Below, one piece after another: positions 5,925-8,318 of a stretch of 8,318 bases of DNA (the first letter of the stretch is position 1; every line of letters starts with the position of its first letter). The stretch lies in assembly GCA_002317355.1 (NCBI GenBank), contig DCJC01000016.1:1-8318 (forward strand). The letters are read 5' to 3'. Position numbers and translations under genes: made by a program. The notes beneath the pieces were generated by a model. The model did no database searches, had not been told where the DNA came from, and worked only from the letters and a program-made list of their open reading frames with translations. The DNA comes from Prevotellaceae bacterium UBA1710 (GTDB lineage Bacteria; Bacteroidota; Bacteroidia; Bacteroidales; Bacteroidaceae).

Positions 5925-7232
5925 TTAATCAATCTCTTCATCAGCTTCATAACCACCCATCTCGCGGATAGCATTCTTCAGCATTGTGTACTGCTGATAG
6001 AGGTGGTTTACAGCCTCTTCACCCTTAGTATAGTCGTGCATAGGTGACTTGAGGTAGAAACTGAGGAAACGCTGGATGCCGAACTTACCTGCACGTGCTG
6101 CGAGGTCTGAAAGCAAGCAGAGGTCGAGGCAGAGTGGGGCAGCGAGAATAGAGTCGCGGCAGAGGAAGTTGATCTTAATCTGCATTGGATAACCCATCCA
6201 ACCGAAGATGTCGATGTTATCCCATCCTTCCTTGTTGTCGTTGCGAGGTGGATAGTAGTTGATGCGTACCTTGTGGTAATAGTCAGTATAGAGGTCTGGC
6301 TGATCCTCTGGCTTGAGGATTGTCTCGAGTGTAGAGAGCTTACTTACCTCCTTTGTGCGGAAGTTTGCTGGCTCGTCGAGCACAAGACCATCACGATTAC
6401 CGAGGATGTTTGTTGAGAACCATCCGCTAAGACCAAGGCAACGTGTGCCGATGATTGGAGAGAAACCTGACTTAACGAGTGTCTGACCTGTCTTGAAGTC
6501 CTTACCTGAGATAGGCATCTTTGTCTTTTCTGCCATTTCCCACATAGCTGGGATATCAACGGTTGTATTTGGGGCACCCATGATGAATGGAGCGCTTTCT
6601 GCGAGAGCTGCGTAAGCATAGCACATAGAAGGTGCGATATTCTCGGTGTCGTTAGCCTTCATAGCTGCCTCAAGATGCTCGAGAGTGTCATGTACGTCCA
6701 TGTTTACAGGGACGTAGATCTCAGTAGAAGCTGCCCAGAGCACAACGATACGAGCGCAGTTGTTCTTTGCCTTGAAGTCGCGGATGTCCTGACGAAGAGC
6801 ATCTACCATCTCCCAACGTGTCTTGCAGTCCTTTACGTTGTCACCCTCAAGGCGCTTTGCGAAGTTCTTGTCGAAGGCAGCCTTCATAGGAACGATCTGC
6901 TCGAGTTCGTCCTTTACAGGGTTGATGTCCTTCTCCTTAAGTACCTCGCAGTACATAGCGCTCTGATAAGCGTTCTGAGGATATACATCCCAACAGCCGA
7001 AGATGATATCCTTCAAATCGGTGATAGGAACGATTTCATTATAAGGGAGGTATTTCTTGTCTGTACCTTTGCCAACTCGAATCTTGTCATATTGGGTCAT
7101 GGAACCAACTGGCTTTGTCAATCCCTTGCGGGCCATGAGAACACCAGTCATGAATGTTGTAGAAACGGCACCATTTCCTACGACCAAGATGCCTAATTTG
7201 CCTTCTGCAGGCTTTACGTTTGTTTGTTTCAT
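5925..7232 (-). CDS. ino1: myo-Inositol-1-phosphate synthase
   Basis: The 435-residue cytoplasmic NAD-dependent enzyme converts glucose 6-phosphate to 1D-myo-inositol 3-phosphate, the first step to inositol lipids. The N-terminal Rossmann loop is LGILVVGNGAVSTTFMTG (13-30). Family signatures are SGKDFKTGQTLVKS (242-255), STNILGNRDG (273-282) and CRDSILAAPLCLDL (358-371). The length matches the Bacteroidota form. A longer start at 7274 is possible, but that codon lies inside the promoter element TATCTTTG (7279-7272). The ATG at 7232 (MKQTNVKP) is therefore chosen. Codon bias is strong, as in nifJ, suggesting high expression. The gene is monocistronic here: it has its own promoter and terminator, and no phosphatidylinositol synthase or inositol-phosphatase gene is beside it on the downstream side. 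Confidence 0.95.
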   Translation of the reverse strand: MKQTNVKPAEGKLGILVVGNGAVSTTFMTGVLMARKGLTKPVGSMTQYDKIRVGKGTDKKYLPYNEIVPITDLKDIIFGCWDVYPQNAYQSAMYCEVLKEKDINPVKDELEQIVPMKAAFDKNFAKRLEGDNVKDCKTRWEMVDALRQDIRDFKAKNNCARIVVLWAASTEIYVPVNMDVHDTLEHLEAAMKANDTENIAPSMCYAYAALAESAPFIMGAPNTTVDIPAMWEMAEKTKMPISGKDFKTGQTLVKSGFSPIIGTRCLGLSGWFSTNILGNRDGLVLDEPANFRTKEVSKLSTLETILKPEDQPDLYTDYYHKVRINYYPPRNDNKEGWDNIDIFGWMGYPMQIKINFLCRDSILAAPLCLDLCLLSDLAARAGKFGIQRFLSFYLKSPMHDYTKGEEAVNHLYQQYTMLKNAIREMGGYEADEEID

Positions 7233-7271
7233 TAGTATGTATGAAAAATTTAGTCTTTTGTTTAAACCATG

Positions 7272-7279
7272 CAAAGATA
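7272..7279 (-). promoter_or_regulatory. -7 promoter element of ino1
   Basis: On the minus strand TATCTTTG is an exact TAnnTTTG match, predicting a start near 7266 and a leader of about 34 nt before the ATG at 7232. No exact TTTG lies 19-21 bp upstream; the sequence there is AT-rich (TTTAAAG), so the -33 element is degenerate. Confidence 0.65.
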
Positions 7280-7350
7280 AGGAAAAAAATACATAACTTT
7301 AAAAACTTTTAGGAATAGTTTAGTTTTCTAACATTATTTAAGGAATCTTT

Positions 7351-7369
7351 ATAGAACTATGTGTTCTAT
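7351..7369. repeat. Small hairpin at the edge of the foldback element
   Basis: ATAGAAC (7351-7357) pairs with GTTCTAT (7363-7369) across a 5-nt loop, and T-rich sequence follows on the plus strand. It lies upstream of the ino1 promoter and next to the target duplication of the 330-bp element. It could be a weak terminator or operator, or an insertion target. Confidence 0.35.
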
Positions 7370-7378
7370 TTGTTTTTA

Positions 7379-7708
7379 GGTTCATCAGAAATTTGGAGTG
7401 ATATCCAGTATTAATGCTATCGCTAGGAAAATGGCTCACGCCTAAGAAAATAAGAATAATTGCTCCTTCGTCGCATAAAATAAAGCATTTCAATTGGGTA
7501 AAATGGGACTTTGTCCTTAGAAAATGCTAGCGCGAGAAAGGGGTGTCCGAATGGATTTTCCATTGCGAAGCAATATTTTCCTCAATTGAGTATGATAAAT
7601 ATTTTATGCGACATCGGTGCAATTTTATGACATCGTCAATTTTTTGCAGCCGTAAGGCATTTTCCTAGCGATAGCCTAATCTTTATCACTCGAAATGTCG
7701 GATGAGCC
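7379..7708. mobile_element. 330-bp MITE-like foldback element with 8-bp target duplication
   Basis: The ends are 25-bp inverted repeats: GGTTCATCAGAAATTTGGAG... (7379-7403) against the complement of 7684-7708, GGCTCATCCGACATTTCGAG..., matching at 21 of 25 positions. They are flanked by the direct repeat TGTTTTTA (7371-7378 and 7709-7716; one further G also matches on the right). The arms continue to pair inward. An exact 18-bp pair GCTATCGCTAGGAAAATG lies at 7416-7433 / 7658-7675, and an exact 13-bp pair GTCGCATAAAATA at 7470-7482 / 7600-7612. A small hairpin ATTGC-GAA-GCAAT lies near the centre (7562-7574). No transposase-like ORF fits inside, so it would be moved in trans. The 8-bp duplication and GG(T/C)TCATC ends are compatible with ISL3-family elements; that assignment is an inference. 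Confidence 0.8.
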
Positions 7709-7836
7709 TGTTTTTAGTGTTGTTCTATTATTCTGAATTATTAGCGTCCGGTAAAAAAATAAATGCGGAACTCATATTGTACAATGTGAATTCGATAAAA
7801 TACAAGTTTGTGCCCGCTCCTTAAACTCTATATAGC

Positions 7837-7957
7837 ACCAATAGAACTCCAATTGCGAATTGATGTTGAATTGGACTTCGATTGGAGCTGAATAGGAACT
7901 GGATTGGAACTGCTTTGGTAGAAATACGAATAGAGAACGAAGATAAAGCGAATTGGA
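7837..7957. repeat. Second 11-bp-period array with an orientation switch
   Basis: ATTGG-type cores recur every 11 bp at 7859 (ATTGATG), 7870, 7881, 7892 (ATAGG), 7903 and 7914 (TTTGG). The units read for example ATTGGACTTCG, ATTGGAGCTGA and ATTGGAACTGC. The phase continues as CGAA at 7927, 7938 and 7949. Just upstream, the opposite-sense core CCAAT occurs at 7838 and 7849, again 11 bp apart. The plan, same-sense units plus two inverted units, matches the array at 4359-4468 although the unit sequence differs. Confidence 0.6.
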
Positions 7958-8030
7958 ATTTAGGATTTCATTCGAATCTCGAATGGCTTGCAAAAGCAGG
8001 ATTTGCCATGAGTTCTGAATTCCCGAATAA

Positions 8031-8122
8031 AAAAATATTTTTCGTAATTTTAGCGTCACCACCTAACTCGTTGATTATCAATCTGTGTGATGGGTGACGC
8101 TAAAAATGCGAAAAACTTTTTT
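8031..8122. repeat. Long hairpin with 13-bp perfect core
   Basis: TTTTAGCGTCACC (8048-8060) and GGTGACGCTAAAA (8093-8105) are exact inverse copies. Pairing continues outward imperfectly through TATTTTTCG / CGAAAAAC and A/T runs, making arms of about 30 bp. The 32-nt loop contains TTGAT-T-ATCAA (8071-8081), itself a small hairpin. The structure lies inside the putative 441-bp element. It could be a paired set of transposon ends or a structured RNA; neither can be decided here. Confidence 0.65.
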
Positions 8123-8186
8123 TTGTTTGCGATGAGGTCCATTTTCATAAAACTCACGTTAAGTTAGAGCATGCTTTTTACCGGAC

Positions 8187-8318
8187 AGCCGTTGCACCAT
8201 AGGAAAAAGAGACTCTGTGGAAAAAGCATGGGGGTACTCGGAAATAAATAGCAGAGCAAAATACTTGTTAATGTCTTCCTTAATAGGTCTGGCTTATTGC
8301 CATCCCTTGTAGTCAGAT
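8187..8318. other. Unassigned right edge; possible 3' end of a minus-strand gene
   Basis: No gene is recognised in these last 132 bases. On the minus strand the final bases read in one frame as SDYKGWQ followed by TAA (8296-8294). This could be the C-terminus of a gene entering from the right, but seven codons cannot establish it. Another minus-strand frame stays open for about 50 codons into the neighbouring inverted repeat without recognisable similarity. Confidence 0.2.

Larger units (their letters stand above)
7746..8186. mobile_element. Putative 441-bp non-autonomous element with 12-bp inverted ends
   Basis: GTCCGGTAAAAA (7746-7757) is exactly repeated in inverse at 8175-8186. The trinucleotide AGC lies immediately outside both ends (7743-7745, 8187-8189) and may be a 3-bp target duplication, though three bases can match by chance. 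The interior carries an 11-bp-period array and a large hairpin but no recognisable protein. The two ORFs it can hold, of 71 and 96 codons, lie on opposite strands across repeats and resemble nothing I recognise. It may be a MITE or a decayed insertion sequence. I cannot name the parent family. Confidence 0.55.

Noticed and set aside
6675..7196. 173-codon open frame on the plus strand
   Set aside because: It is the antisense shadow of the inositol-1-phosphate synthase gene; long antisense frames are expected opposite such biased codon use.
7233..7274. N-terminal extension of inositol-1-phosphate synthase starting at 7274
   Set aside because: The extra 14 residues are not family-like and the start codon lies within the TATCTTTG promoter element.
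7772..8062. 96-codon open frame on the minus strand in the right-hand gene-free region
   Set aside because: It runs across the 11-bp array and one arm of the hairpin, shows no recognisable family, and has an opposite-strand rival frame of similar length. It is probably fortuitous.
7882..8097. 71-codon open frame on the plus strand in the same region
   Set aside because: It starts inside the tandem array, ends in the hairpin arm, has no promoter with it, and its protein resembles no known family.

Overview
The window looks like Bacteroidota chromosome, most probably Prevotellaceae (Prevotella/Segatella-like). The reasons are the gene families present, AT-rich leaders without Shine-Dalgarno sequences, and several promoter elements of the Bacteroidota form TAnnTTTG. 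The genus is an inference.

Layout from left to right. Positions 1-1711 (minus) hold the N-terminal half of pyruvate:ferredoxin oxidoreductase (NifJ/PFOR), cut by the left edge. Its leader carries a degenerate 16-bp repeat array. Positions 1850-3037 (minus) encode an AAA_14/DUF4143-type ATPase whose Walker B motif reads D-Q instead of D-E. A divergent promoter region (3038-3261) separates it from an uncharacterised ATP-grasp-like protein (3262-4365, plus). A compact convergent spacer follows, built of 11-bp units that end in an inverted pair and probably act as a two-way terminator. Next is a tightly overlapping minus-strand operon (5819 to 4514): an AlaX-like tRNA-editing domain protein, a DUF1232 membrane protein and a NUDIX hydrolase. 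Positions 5925-7232 (minus) encode inositol-1-phosphate synthase, with a strong terminator after it and a TAnnTTTG promoter before it.

The last 1.1 kb (7233-8318) has no convincing complete gene but is full of structure. There is a 330-bp foldback element with 25-bp terminal inverted repeats and an 8-bp target duplication. About 37 bp further on is a second putative element of about 441 bp, with 12-bp perfect inverted ends and a possible 3-bp duplication. This second element contains another 11-bp-period array and a large 13-bp-core hairpin.

The genes are mostly housekeeping or metabolic: anaerobic pyruvate oxidation, inositol phosphate supply for inositol lipids, mistranslation editing and nucleotide-derivative clean-up. 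No complete defence or other dedicated multi-gene system is visible. The most unusual material is non-coding: the MITE-like elements, and the short-period arrays with an orientation switch that recur in two separate intergenic places.
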